Below, piece after piece: positions 35,401-47,762 of a DNA stretch of 64,000 bases. The notes beneath the pieces are model-generated. The model did no database searches. It saw nothing but the letters and a program-made list of their open reading frames with translations, and was not told where the DNA came from. How positions within the stretch are numbered: position 1 is the stretch's first letter; the number at the start of each line of letters is the position of its first letter. A program made the position numbers and the translations under genes. Source of the stretch: Paenibacillus pabuli (lineage in GTDB: Bacteria > Bacillota > Bacilli > Paenibacillales > Paenibacillaceae). The DNA lies in contig NZ_CP073714.1 in NCBI RefSeq assembly GCF_023101145.1, positions 1,612,001 to 1,676,000 on the forward strand, given 5' to 3'.

Positions 35401-38047
35401 CAATGAATTTGTATCGGAATTAATCAACAAGGATCCTGAGGTAAATGTCGCAGTTCTCGGAGACTTCAATGACTTCCAGTTCTCCAAAACACTGAGTATT
35501 GTTGAGGGGAATGAACTGGACAATCTGGTAAACAAACTGCCAGAGAACAAGCGTTATTCCTACATCTATGACGGAAACTCTCAGACACTGGATCACATTC
35601 TGGTGAGCAAAAATCTGTCCGAAACAGCTGCGATCGAAGCCGTTCATGTGAATGCTGACTTCGAAGATTCACATGGGCGTGTCAGTGACCATGATCCGCT
35701 GCTTGCGCAGCTAAGCATTGGAAGCGCGGTAGAAGAAGGCGACTTCAACCTGCGTGTATTGCACACGAATGATACGCACGCGCATCTGGATAACATCCCG
35801 CGCCGCGTAACAGCCATTAAGGAAACACGTAATGATAACACCCTGGTGCTGGATGCAGGGGACGTATTTTCTGGAACATTGTATTTCAATCTCTTTAACG
35901 GTCTGGCCGATCTGGAGTTCATGAACATGATCGGATACGATGCCATGACCTTCGGGAACCATGAGTTTGATAAGGGGCCTAGCGTACTCAAAGCGTTTAT
36001 TGAACAAGCGAACTTCCCATTCGTGAGTGCGAATATTGACTATACGAAGGATGCGAATTTGAGTGGCCTGTACAACAGTAACATCGGAAATCCAGGCGAG
36101 AATTCGCAAATCTATCCGGCCATTATTACTGAAGTAAACGGCGAGAAGGTCGGAATCTTTGGCTTGACGACACCGGATACCGTATCCCTGTCATCACCGG
36201 GAGATGATCTGAAGTTTAAGGATTACAAAGCAAGTGCTCAGGCAACAGTGAACATGCTGCAAGATGAAGGCATCAACAAAATCATCGCCCTGACGCATCT
36301 GGGTTACTCGGAAGACCTGAAGCTGGCGGAAGCGGTGGAAGGCATCGATATCGTAGTTGGTGGTCATTCACACACCATTTTGAACAAACCGGTGGTTGTA
36401 GATGCACACATTGATCCAACGCTGGTTGTACAGACAGGTGAATATGACGTTTCCCTTGGCCTACTCGATGTAACGTTTGACGAACAAGGCGTATTGAAAA
36501 CATGGAACGGCAAATTGCTGAACCTGGATGCGAAGAATGCCACCGGTCAATATGTATACGCTAATGATCCGGAAGCAGCAAAGAAACTGGAAAGCTATGC
36601 AAAACCTCTAGAAGAGTTCAAAAAAGAAGTTATTGGTAAAACGAATGTATTCCTTGATGGAGAACGCGGCAGTGTGCGCAAGCAGGAAACCAATCTCGGG
36701 AACCTGATGACAGACGGTATGCTGGAGAAAGTGAAATCCATCGTGAAGGAGAACGACGTTAAAGGATACGTTGCAATCCAAAACGGTGGTGGCATTCGGG
36801 CGTCATTCCAAAAAGGAGATATTACGTTGGGTGATTTATTAACCGTAATGCCATTCGGAAATAACCTGTCTGCGCTTAAAATGACAGGTAAGGAAATTAC
36901 GGCAGCGCTGGAAAATGGCGTGAGCGGTGTGGAAACAGGTGAAGGGCGCTTCCCGCAGGTTTCAGGCATGCGTTTCTACTATGATTCCACCAAGCAAGGC
37001 GAGAAAGTTGATGCAACAACGAATACGGTGACCCAAGTCGGTCAACGCGTGCTTAAAGTACAGATTAAGAATGCCAATGGTACGTACACGGACATTGATC
37101 CAAAGGGATACTACATCGTAGCAACGAACTCGTTTATGGCTAATGGCGGAGATTTCTACCGTGCGATGAGAGCAGCGAAGGATGATAACCGGTACTATGA
37201 GCTGAATCTGGTGGATTATGAAATCTTCCATGAACATCTGGACCGTGTAGGTGAAGTCAATCAGATGACGGAAGGACGAATTACGGATCTGAAGGGATCT
37301 CCACTTCCAGGTGACGGGAATGGAAGCAACCCTGGCAATGGTGGTGGAGACAACGGAAGTAATCCGGGTAGTGGCAATAGCGGTGGGGGTACAACGACAC
37401 CAACCACACCTGTAACACCAACGGATCCAACCACTCCGACGAAGCCTACAACACCTTCCGTTCCGGGTGATGGAAATGGTGGAGGGACTACACCAACCAA
37501 TCCGGGTATGATTTTGAAAGATATCGGCAATCACTGGGCAGCAGCTGCCATTGAGCAGGCCATTTCCCGGGGAATTGTGAACGGATATCAGGACGGTAAT
37601 TTCCGCCCAAATGCACCGGCAACACGCGCCGAGTTCATTGTCATGCTGGCAAGAGCATTTGAACTTCCAGCCAGCAGTAAGGCGTTGACGTTCAAGGATG
37701 CTTCCAAAATTCCGGCATGGGCACAGTCCTTTATTGCTCAGGCTGTGGAGCAAGGAATCATCAGTGGATACACGGATGAGACATTCCGTGCATCTGGCAA
37801 AGTATCACGTATGGAGATGACGGTGATGCTTGTAAGAGCACTTGGACTTCCAGTTGAATCGAATGCCGCATTAACCTTTGCAGATGCGAATAAAGTACCT
37901 GCATGGGCTGTACCTTATATCGCAGCTGCATCTGATGCAGGATTGGTGAAAGGCACAGGCAAGAACCTGTTTAACCCGCTCGCTGAAGCAACTCGTGCTG
38001 AAGTTGTAACCCTGTTGATCTCAGCAAGTGAGTTTCAGGCGAAGTAA
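32459..38047 (+). CDS. giant surface nuclease/5'-nucleotidase with SLH anchor
   Basis: A 1862-residue exported protein. Signal peptide 1-36; a DUF6359-like OB segment (about 38-140); two chitobiase C-terminal-like modules (around 165-240 and 440-520) with YhcR-type OB-fold domains between and after; an endonuclease/exonuclease/phosphatase domain (about 783-1090: TIATFNVENFS, GDFNDFQ, LDHILVS, SDHDPLL); a 5'-nucleotidase metallophosphatase (about 1102-1330: HTNDTHAHLD, DAGDVFSG, GNHEFDKG, GGHSH); the 5'-nucleotidase C-domain (around 1390-1570: NGGGIRASF, MANGGDF); a Gly/Pro/Thr linker; and three SLH domains from about 1685. It resembles B. subtilis YhcR with another nuclease domain and S-layer anchoring. 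Probably scavenges phosphate and nucleosides from DNA/RNA outside the cell. Confidence 0.9.
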   Translation: MHVLQMKRWLRLFLAMVLLITGAIPAGMFSSKAAAADELLTVAQAIARNNDGLPGTVEGYVIGYFNNNSKNQLQTEAPFSGGSNFGIADTPGETDLSKIMSVQIPNETSVRDIFGLNKNPELFGKKVRITNATLASYLALPGLKYIDSTSTTFQLIDETPVTKVANVTANPTSGAVPTGTQVTLETATVGATVYYKQNTDVDYLPYTVPITVNDATHIETYAAKEGIDNSDVTNFDYTIVDNSPISISEARNATENTTVTVQGIVTYSELSGSVSNLYIQDNDAGIVVRGNAFGVEVGDRIEAYGPITIYNGLVQVEASKSGFQGGYIRTVEKSQDLPSPVSLNSSHFAPGAGGSKGSGGQYEGMLVEVNNIQVTKSNTPTYTVTDEHGGEMLIYAKNSPSALSVGKSYHKVTGVLTYHSTYGLELIPRTASDILEDLLSVTASTPSGGIVKGTEVTLSSPYVGSQIFYTLDGSEPTVNSTEYTQPITINQDQIIKAVATADSRVSAIFSFEYTAVDRLDGVRIHEIQGAGHYSIYDGLKVQNVEGIVTSVVNADSFYMQSIPDQEDGNPATSEGILIYKKGHGMKVQHQVKVSGQVKEYAASATDLPTTEIVAFEITLEQPNVELPQPVIIGKGGRVIPNVIDSDGLSEFNPNMDAIDFFESIEGMRIQLDNATILGPYSYNPGLAVTVDNGPNNPLRTPAGGVILRGDGTGDFESSLNPQRLFINKKPSQAVTTGDKFTGPITGVISYSSGNYKVNLEGDLPPITSSGLKQATTSIEPQQDKLTIATFNVENFSKKDAARGNKIGKIIVNNLKSPDIIGIMEVQDNDGATDSGNTDASESFKTLLDAIKSNNGPSYQYTDIAPLNNMDGGATGGNIRVGFLYNPDRVSLKAGTKGDANTALSLDASGNLSLNPGRVQPDNVAFKTSRKPLAAEFEFNGERVVVIANHFNSKGGDLAPFGNVQPATRSSEVQRAQQAAIVNEFVSELINKDPEVNVAVLGDFNDFQFSKTLSIVEGNELDNLVNKLPENKRYSYIYDGNSQTLDHILVSKNLSETAAIEAVHVNADFEDSHGRVSDHDPLLAQLSIGSAVEEGDFNLRVLHTNDTHAHLDNIPRRVTAIKETRNDNTLVLDAGDVFSGTLYFNLFNGLADLEFMNMIGYDAMTFGNHEFDKGPSVLKAFIEQANFPFVSANIDYTKDANLSGLYNSNIGNPGENSQIYPAIITEVNGEKVGIFGLTTPDTVSLSSPGDDLKFKDYKASAQATVNMLQDEGINKIIALTHLGYSEDLKLAEAVEGIDIVVGGHSHTILNKPVVVDAHIDPTLVVQTGEYDVSLGLLDVTFDEQGVLKTWNGKLLNLDAKNATGQYVYANDPEAAKKLESYAKPLEEFKKEVIGKTNVFLDGERGSVRKQETNLGNLMTDGMLEKVKSIVKENDVKGYVAIQNGGGIRASFQKGDITLGDLLTVMPFGNNLSALKMTGKEITAALENGVSGVETGEGRFPQVSGMRFYYDSTKQGEKVDATTNTVTQVGQRVLKVQIKNANGTYTDIDPKGYYIVATNSFMANGGDFYRAMRAAKDDNRYYELNLVDYEIFHEHLDRVGEVNQMTEGRITDLKGSPLPGDGNGSNPGNGGGDNGSNPGSGNSGGGTTTPTTPVTPTDPTTPTKPTTPSVPGDGNGGGTTPTNPGMILKDIGNHWAAAAIEQAISRGIVNGYQDGNFRPNAPATRAEFIVMLARAFELPASSKALTFKDASKIPAWAQSFIAQAVEQGIISGYTDETFRASGKVSRMEMTVMLVRALGLPVESNAALTFADANKVPAWAVPYIAAASDAGLVKGTGKNLFNPLAEATRAEVVTLLISASEFQAK

Positions 38048-38152
38048 TTAAAGATTTGCTGCTCTGCTCATATAGAGGGAGCGATGACCAGTTTTAGCCT
38101 GAGAGGTTGGAACGCTTAGACTGAATAATGCGTAAACTCTTTCTTAACGAAA

Positions 38153-38188
38153 ACAGCTTGCAGACTCCCATCTGCAAGCTGTTTTTTT
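38153..38188 (+). terminator. terminator after the surface nuclease
   Basis: ACAGCTTGCAGA-CTCCCA-TCTGCAAGCTGT followed by TTTTTT. Confidence 0.9.
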
Positions 38189-38259
38189 ACTATTTAATGA
38201 CTGTTCATTTTTACCAGAGGAAGGTATAGTAGACAGGATTATATGGAAGGAGTGTTGAC

Positions 38260-38478
38260 ATGCAAGATCAACCGGTTTTAATCGCACTATTGGCTATTGC
38301 CGCAGGGATTTTCAGTCTGTTGGGTGGAATCAACAATTGGGATTGGTTTATGAAGAGTTTTAGAGCAGGTCTCTTTGTGAAAACGATTGGACGCCAGGGT
38401 GCAAGAGTCGTGTATGGCATTTTTGGAATTGTGCTGATTAGCATTGGCGTATTGTTGTTGCTGATTGGGCAAGCGTAG
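38260..38478 (+). CDS. small two-helix membrane protein, Imm17-like
   Basis: A 72-residue protein with a hydrophobic helix at 6-24, a WxW motif (NNWDWFMKS) after it, a basic stretch FVKTIGRQGARVVY and a second helix at about 50-70. This matches my recollection of the Imm17 family of predicted immunity proteins. No polymorphic toxin gene is beside it; the only large neighbour is the SLH nuclease, separated by a strong terminator. GGAAGGAG precedes ATG 38260. Confidence 0.55.
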   Translation: MQDQPVLIALLAIAAGIFSLLGGINNWDWFMKSFRAGLFVKTIGRQGARVVYGIFGIVLISIGVLLLLIGQA

Positions 38479-38648
38479 AAAAAAAGTAAAAGAAAAGTAA
38501 ACGAAAAGATAATGTACAGAGCCTGATTACATAATTCAGCTTCAGAGCTTTATTGTAGAAGGTAACGATTAGTATGTTTAGCTTTAACCTTGAGATTTAC
38601 AAAGTCAGTTGGGTAGGTTTGAAGACACACCTTAGTAAAAGTTACACC

Positions 38649-38682
38649 AAAAAGACCACCGAAAAATTTCGGTGGTCTTTTT
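38649..38682. terminator. terminator serving the opuA operon (minus) and the plus-strand gene
   Basis: AAAAAGACCACCGAAA-AAT-TTCGGTGGTCTTTTT; symmetric, so it can act on both strands. Confidence 0.85.
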
Positions 38683-38714
38683 GCCAAATTCAGGTTTATC
38701 CATCTCAATCTGGT

Positions 38715-42498
<3,784 letters not shown>

Positions 42499-42629
42499 GT
42501 TTTCACCCCTTCTGATGTGTTGTGCACTTCGAACGGCTTTCAGCATCCACAAGCCCATACACTTGTGCGCCCAGCCACGAAATCCGGTAATTGTTGCTTC
42601 GCTTCCCGTCTTTCTGGGTAACATTTTGT

Positions 42630-42658
42630 ATTCTAACAATACTTAACCTGTATAGCAA
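42630..42658 (-). promoter_or_regulatory. opuA promoter
   Basis: On the minus strand: TTGCTA, 17 bases, TAGAAT, about 130 bases upstream of opuAA. Confidence 0.6.
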
Positions 42659-42679
42659 CCGAATAAACAGTACATAATG

Positions 42680-42703
42680 TTTGTACAGTAAAAACTGTAC
42701 AAA
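42680..42703. promoter_or_regulatory. palindromic operator between opuA and the gbsR-like gene
   Basis: TTTGTACAGT-AAAA-ACTGTACAAA, a perfect palindrome with 10-bp arms. A related half-site (AACAGTACA) lies at 42666-42674. It sits upstream of the opuA -35, in the divergent region, and is the natural site for the GbsR-type regulator. Confidence 0.7.
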
Positions 42704-42994
42704 GTTTTTCGTCCATATGCTCCGTCATTCTCCTTATTCTGGCTAATAAGACACCTTTACATTTGATATCGCTTTTCCTACAATAGAAAATGTGCTGAAT
42801 CTAAGCAGTTTTTTTTGGTTAAAAGATAGTCGTAGGCGGTTGCAACTTGGTAAAGCTCCCATAAATACATTGGATAACCTAAAGCCTGTTGGCATATAGG
42901 ATGTCCTGCCGGATACTTTCCCATGTAAGCAGGATCTTAAACAGTTGCAATTATTTTGCCAAGACTGGGAATGTTCAGAATGGAGGTTGCAAGC

Positions 42995-43570
42995 ATGAGC
43001 TTGGACCATTTACAAGAGGAACAGCAGGCAACCGTTCTTAGAATCCGTAAACGCGTCATTGAAGCCATTGGACGTAATATGGATCTCTACGGCGTTACGC
43101 TGTCCACGGGACACTTATATGGATTGCTTTTTTTTGCAGACAAACCTATGACCCTTGACGATATGGGCCGGGAAATGGAAATGAGCAAAACAAGCATGAG
43201 TACCGGCGTACGTACACTGCTGGATCTAAAAATGGTGAATAAAGTATGGAGCAAAGGCTCCCGGAAAGACCTATATGAAGTGGAGTATGACTGGCATCAG
43301 ACGTTTACGGATTATTTTGTGATTAAATGGAGAAAAGCTGTGGAGAGTAACCTTCAGGTCCTGCGCAAATCCATTGATGAACTGAATCGTTTGATTACTG
43401 AACTGGACGAACAAACGGATGCTGAGCTTCTTCATATTCTTAAGGAAGACAAGCATAAGGTGCTTCAAGCAGAAGCCTATTACAAATGGCTGGATCGTTT
43501 GATTGATACCATGGAAGATGAGGAAATATACAAATTGGTTCCAAAGGAAGAAATCAAGGAACATGAATAA
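42995..43570 (+). CDS. GbsR/OpcR-family MarR-type regulator
   Basis: A 191-residue winged-helix regulator of the GbsR family that controls glycine betaine or choline uptake in Bacillota. The HTH region is LDDMGREMEMSKTSMSTGVRTLLDLKMVNKVW, followed by KGSRKDLYEVEYDW, a standard family signature. A long helical C-terminus may form the dimer and bind betaine or choline. ATG 42995 has GGAGG at good spacing. It is divergent from opuA, with a palindromic operator between, so repression by this protein is likely. Confidence 0.88.
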   Translation: MSLDHLQEEQQATVLRIRKRVIEAIGRNMDLYGVTLSTGHLYGLLFFADKPMTLDDMGREMEMSKTSMSTGVRTLLDLKMVNKVWSKGSRKDLYEVEYDWHQTFTDYFVIKWRKAVESNLQVLRKSIDELNRLITELDEQTDAELLHILKEDKHKVLQAEAYYKWLDRLIDTMEDEEIYKLVPKEEIKEHE

Positions 43571-43623
43571 CAGCAATGCAAAGGGCCCTTTCCGAATCGG
43601 AGAGGGCTCTTTGCATTGCTGTT
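43569..43623. terminator. bidirectional terminator between convergent genes
   Basis: A long near-perfect stem, AACAGCAATGCAAAG with CTTTGCATTGCTGTT, with GGCCCTTTCCGA/TCGGAGAGGGCT inside. It begins at the gbsR-like stop. Confidence 0.8.
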
Positions 43624-43668
43624 AGGTTATATGCTTGTGCATTTATAATGAAGAAAAAGATGTATCCC

Positions 43669-45297
43669 TTACAATTGTCCGAGTAATCCCACACGAGAAC
43701 GGGTTAACAGCTGCTGAATGATCTGTTCCAGTTCGTCCATGATCTGATGGCGTCCGCCGGGGGTCCAGGTGAGGATGGACCAATCGGATATGTCGTGCAC
43801 GTTGCCTTTCAACACCGCTGGAGAACGATTCCAGGCGGTCGTTTGTTTCATGCGCCGAAGTATCTTCTCACTGGCAGGTGAACTGGAGACGCGCTGTATG
43901 AACAGATGATCCGTGTCCAACATGGGGATGCTATCTGCCGCATACTCGTCTGTTATTGTATCAGTTGAAATGATCTGTGCAGGTTTTAGCCCCAGATCCT
44001 CGTAGATGAGGCGATTTAATGGGTGCTCAGCTCTTTCCAGAAGCCGGATAGAATGATTCGTAATTTGCAAAAGCGCAATACGTTCTTGTCCGAAGTGATG
44101 TCTCAAACGAAGTCCGATTTCAAGTTTGCGAAGCTCAAGCTTTTTGAAATTCTGCAAGGCCTGTTGCTCTCGTCCGATAAGTTCAGCCATGCGCATGTGA
44201 TTTTCTTTCCAGTCTTGGGCCTGAGTCAGAATAACTGTAGGTGCAATACTTTTAAGCTTATCGTAAAAAGGTTGATGATAAAAGTCTCCGATAATCAGGT
44301 CCGGCTTGGCCTGACGTAATTTCTCCAATTGTTTGGCTAGCCCCTGCTGCTGCTCGACTTCATCAAGCTCTCGATCATGAAATCCGTCCATTGCAGCTAC
44401 GGGATGTAATCCGAGCGAAGAGAGATTCTCATGAAGGCCTATTCTGGACGCTGTAGCTACGCGAATTTGGTCTCTTTTCATATACAGGCTGGGTGCGATT
44501 CCCAAGGTTTGTTTGAATTTGCGGCTAAAATAATATTCATTGCCATAGCCAACAGATACGGCGACGTCTTTGAGTACACATGATTCCTGTTTGAGCTGTT
44601 TTTTGGCCTCGTCAATCCGTAAGCGATTTAGATAATCGGTAGGCGACATGCCTTTGGCTTTTTTGAAACTGCGAGAATAGGAGCTTGGGGTTAATCCGGC
44701 AATTTTGGCCAGTTGATCCATGCTGATGCCTTCACTCATGAACCGTCTCATATACATAATGCTGCGTTCAAGCGCTGGATCAACCTTCTCATAATTTTCT
44801 TCAAGCCTGTTCTCCGAGAGATACTGCAAAAGTTCATGCAGCTGGCTATGTATGCTAATAAAGTGATCAGGATGAACGCCGCGATAGGCTTCTATTAACT
44901 GTTCAAATCGTTCTCTGGCCTGTTGGTCATGACGAACCATCAGTCTGCCCGTTTCCCAATCGAGCGGGAAGCCGGAAGAGGAGGACATTTTCCATTGACC
45001 GCGCACTTGCTGCAAACAAACCGTATCCATGCTAAGTAGTATAAACTCCGTCACAGCGGAGCGTGCAGCCGCCTCAATCGTTGTTCCTGCCTTCAGGACA
45101 TACAGTTGATTGGTTTCAGCGGTATAGACTGTGTCGTTCAGAACCAGAACACCGTCTCCTTGTAAAATAAGACAGAGCATGGGCCGGGACACCGTCTTGC
45201 CTTGCACACGGAAATGCTCCCCGCGCCGTACACGGCACATCGAAGAGAGGAGCGGCAGAGATGAGGTTTCAGAAATGAAGGGAAGCTGTTCAGTCAT
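43669..45297 (-). CDS. AraC regulator with siderophore-binding domain (Btr-like)
   Basis: A 542-residue two-part regulator. An N-terminal cupin-like sensor is followed by an AraC DNA-binding domain near 180-280 (ISMDQLAKIAGLTPSSYSRSF and DVAVSVGYGNEYYFSRKFKQTLG), then a periplasmic-binding-protein-like domain (about 290-540: RIGLHENLSSLGLHPVA, KPDLIIGDFY) of the Fe-siderophore type. B. subtilis Btr has this plan and activates ferri-bacillibactin uptake. ATG 45297 follows AAGGA. A Fur box lies in the promoter. No iron-uptake operon is adjacent, so the target genes lie elsewhere. Confidence 0.87.
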   Translation of the reverse strand: MTEQLPFISETSSLPLLSSMCRVRRGEHFRVQGKTVSRPMLCLILQGDGVLVLNDTVYTAETNQLYVLKAGTTIEAAARSAVTEFILLSMDTVCLQQVRGQWKMSSSSGFPLDWETGRLMVRHDQQARERFEQLIEAYRGVHPDHFISIHSQLHELLQYLSENRLEENYEKVDPALERSIMYMRRFMSEGISMDQLAKIAGLTPSSYSRSFKKAKGMSPTDYLNRLRIDEAKKQLKQESCVLKDVAVSVGYGNEYYFSRKFKQTLGIAPSLYMKRDQIRVATASRIGLHENLSSLGLHPVAAMDGFHDRELDEVEQQQGLAKQLEKLRQAKPDLIIGDFYHQPFYDKLKSIAPTVILTQAQDWKENHMRMAELIGREQQALQNFKKLELRKLEIGLRLRHHFGQERIALLQITNHSIRLLERAEHPLNRLIYEDLGLKPAQIISTDTITDEYAADSIPMLDTDHLFIQRVSSSPASEKILRRMKQTTAWNRSPAVLKGNVHDISDWSILTWTPGGRHQIMDELEQIIQQLLTRSRVGLLGQL

Positions 45298-45327
45298 TCG
45301 GACCATCCTTTTGTCTTATTTTCTTAA

Positions 45328-45342
45328 TGATAACAATTATCA
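45328..45342. promoter_or_regulatory. Fur box
   Basis: TGATAACAATTATCA, a 7-1-7 Fur site with one deviation from the consensus, about 30 bases upstream of the Btr-like start. Confidence 0.85.
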
Positions 45343-45383
45343 TTCTCATATGGAAGATGTTTTTGGAAAATAGTTTTGCACAT

Positions 45384-45432
45384 CAAAAAAAGAGGATACC
45401 CAGAGCCTTGATGGCTTAGGGTTATCCTCTTA
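45384..45432 (-). terminator. terminator of the DUF5050-like gene
   Basis: AAGAGGATAACCC pairs with GGGTATCCTCTT (one bulge), with a T-run on the minus strand. Confidence 0.7.
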
Positions 45433-45484
45433 ATTTTGAACATACAAGATGAGATGGCTATCAGCCTACATCCACATTCGTAGG

Positions 45485-46771
45485 TTAGTTTGGCACGACC
45501 AATAGGATATCATCTAGGAAAACGTCGCTCAGTACCTTTTTGCCAGTGCCGTTGGCTTGCACATGATACAGACGATAGAGATCATCTGCGTTGATGTAGA
45601 ATATTCCCGGAACATCGTCATGAAGCTGGAACGTTGCCCATTCCTCTCCGGCGAGCTTGGTTACTTTGAGAGCGGTGCTTACGGAATAAAGACCATTCGT
45701 ACCGGATACATAGACAAGAGTTGGTATTCCGTTGGTCAACTGAGTGGTCACGAAAGTGACACTGTTCAGATTCAGGTTGGCAGATTTGGATACCTTGTTC
45801 CCGGCGATCGTTTTGGCATATGCCTTTTTGTCTGCATCCACAACGACAACCTTATCTGTACCCAGTGGACTCACTTCCCGGATGCTTTTACTATGAAGCT
45901 GAAATGTTTTGCCAGAAGTAGTCAATGCAAAGGCTTTGCCTGTGGAATAATCATAATCCTTGCTGCTGTCCAGCTTGATGCCTTTGTTATACACGTACAG
46001 ATTGTTGCCCCAGCCCCCAGCATAAACAGCGTTCACATCCAGCTTTGCTTTTGGATTAACAGCTGTACCTTTGCCTGTATTGTAGTTTACCTTGTACATA
46101 ATAATGGCGTTGGTTGAGTAGTACTGCTCGTACGGGTCAGTGTTCACCATCAGCTGCAGTTCGTTTTTGGCCACGTTCATAAAATAACGACTTTCTACTG
46201 CACCGGCAGCAATTCGCACTACGGCTCCACTGCCGTTGGAAGCTTTGGAGACGATCCAAGGCTTTCCATTAACGAGCCCATTATAATATACACGACCTTT
46301 TGTTACGGCGAGCAGCGGAAAATCTGTATCTGCTTTGTCTGCAATTTTGGTGGCAGCGGAAGCTTCACTATTGCCATTTGCACGATAGATCGTTCCTTTG
46401 GAATCCATATAATAGATGAACCCATTGTCCGTAAAGTAGCTCAGAACATCTGTTGCATACGTTTCAGCCGAATCGCTGGAACCGTCATTGGGAACGCGAA
46501 GCAGCGTTGTGGAAGACTCGGAACGGGTGTAATAGAGATAGGATCCTGCCGCAGCCAGACCATCCCCTTCAAAATCAAGCAATACCTCTGTGGTTCCGGT
46601 ACCGTCACCAGATACTTTGTACAATACACCATCGGAATCATAATATACCGTAGTTTGGCTGAGGGAAGCTGCTTGAGCATTGGCTCCGCCCCCAAGCACT
46701 GCTGCCACGATCAAAGTGAAAAGCAGCAAGGTGCAAAATGTACGTTGCAAGCGTGTAGACCATTTGTTCAT
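45485..46771 (-). CDS. secreted DUF5050-like beta-propeller protein
   Basis: A 428-residue secreted protein. The signal sequence (MNKWSTRLQRTFCTLLLFTL then a hydrophobic stretch) is cleaved near ANAQAA. Repeated YYxxxxG-LYKV and YYTRSESSTTLLRV units resemble the DUF5050/propeller repeats of Bacillota surface proteins. ATG 46771 has GAAGGGTGA upstream. No enzyme motif is visible. It may be a cell-surface sensor or scaffold. It stands alone between divergent and ABC genes. Confidence 0.7.
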   Translation of the reverse strand: MNKWSTRLQRTFCTLLLFTLIVAAVLGGGANAQAASLSQTTVYYDSDGVLYKVSGDGTGTTEVLLDFEGDGLAAAGSYLYYTRSESSTTLLRVPNDGSSDSAETYATDVLSYFTDNGFIYYMDSKGTIYRANGNSEASAATKIADKADTDFPLLAVTKGRVYYNGLVNGKPWIVSKASNGSGAVVRIAAGAVESRYFMNVAKNELQLMVNTDPYEQYYSTNAIIMYKVNYNTGKGTAVNPKAKLDVNAVYAGGWGNNLYVYNKGIKLDSSKDYDYSTGKAFALTTSGKTFQLHSKSIREVSPLGTDKVVVVDADKKAYAKTIAGNKVSKSANLNLNSVTFVTTQLTNGIPTLVYVSGTNGLYSVSTALKVTKLAGEEWATFQLHDDVPGIFYINADDLYRLYHVQANGTGKKVLSDVFLDDILLVVPN

Positions 46772-46928
46772 AATCGTCACCCTTCTTCTTATGTATGTAA
46801 TTAACACATTATCACCTTAAGTTATATCGGTAAACTATGGAAAATATGTTATACATCTCAGTCGGATAAAAGGTGGGATAATTAAGTAGAGGAAGATATT
46901 CCAACGTTAGATTTGATCCACACTCCGC

Positions 46929-47762
46929 TTATATTTGACTTTCAGCCAGCTGCTGACGACTGTTCCATAAAGTAACCAGACGAAGCAAAACGAAACTGAT
47001 GAGCAGAAGCACCGCTCCGACCAGGATTAACATGAGTGGACTGATAAGCAGCATGCCGCTGGCCTGACCGGCAATCAGTGCAAGCAATGGAACCACGACC
47101 AATCCTCCGAGTTGATAGGCCTCCTGAAATCCACGAACCTTCGCCGAGATCAGTACATTCAACAGAATGACAACAAGACTGCACGCCGGAACAACCCACA
47201 GAACCAGAATGATCCAGTTCAGATTGGGAAACATCCATGCCCCGAACATGGGGTACATCAGGATATTGGCAATGATTCCGTAGATTATGAAGGTAATCCA
47301 GGATAATAACAGAGAAGGAATAAGGGCAGCTAACACCTTGCCTTTGAACAACGTATCCATGCTCATCGGAGTGAATAGAAGACCTTCAAGCGTCTTGCGC
47401 TCCTTCTCGCCTGCAAAACTGTTAGCCGTCAGAATGCTGGATGCCATCACCGGAATGATGAGAAACAGCGGCGCAAACATGTATAAGGCGAGGTAATAGA
47501 CTATGCGATGGTTATCCGTAGGCATCGAAGCGAGCTGTGGAATCCGCCCGGCATGGGTTAGGGTATCCAGCGTATCAAGCAGGAAGCTCATATTGCCGAG
47601 GGAAGCAAGCTCCATTCTTGAGGCTGTCCATATGAGAATTCCAGGCATAATGATCCCGATAACCAATGGAACGATCAACATGGGGAGCCAGAGCTGCACG
47701 CTGGCTGTGATAGCTCGAATATCTTTGTATACCAGTGCACGTATAGCTTGTCGGTTATTCAT
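46929..47762 (-). CDS. ABC-2 type permease
   Basis: A 277-residue membrane protein with about six helices, including IWTASRMELAS loop regions and AGEKERKTLEGLLFTPMSMDTLFKGK, the NatB/CcmB-like ABC-2 motif. It overlaps the ATPase stop by eight bases, and the two would form an exporter similar to the sodium/lantibiotic-type systems. The substrate is unknown. Confidence 0.8.
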   Translation of the reverse strand: MNNRQAIRALVYKDIRAITASVQLWLPMLIVPLVIGIIMPGILIWTASRMELASLGNMSFLLDTLDTLTHAGRIPQLASMPTDNHRIVYYLALYMFAPLFLIIPVMASSILTANSFAGEKERKTLEGLLFTPMSMDTLFKGKVLAALIPSLLLSWITFIIYGIIANILMYPMFGAWMFPNLNWIILVLWVVPACSLVVILLNVLISAKVRGFQEAYQLGGLVVVPLLALIAGQASGMLLISPLMLILVGAVLLLISFVLLRLVTLWNSRQQLAESQI

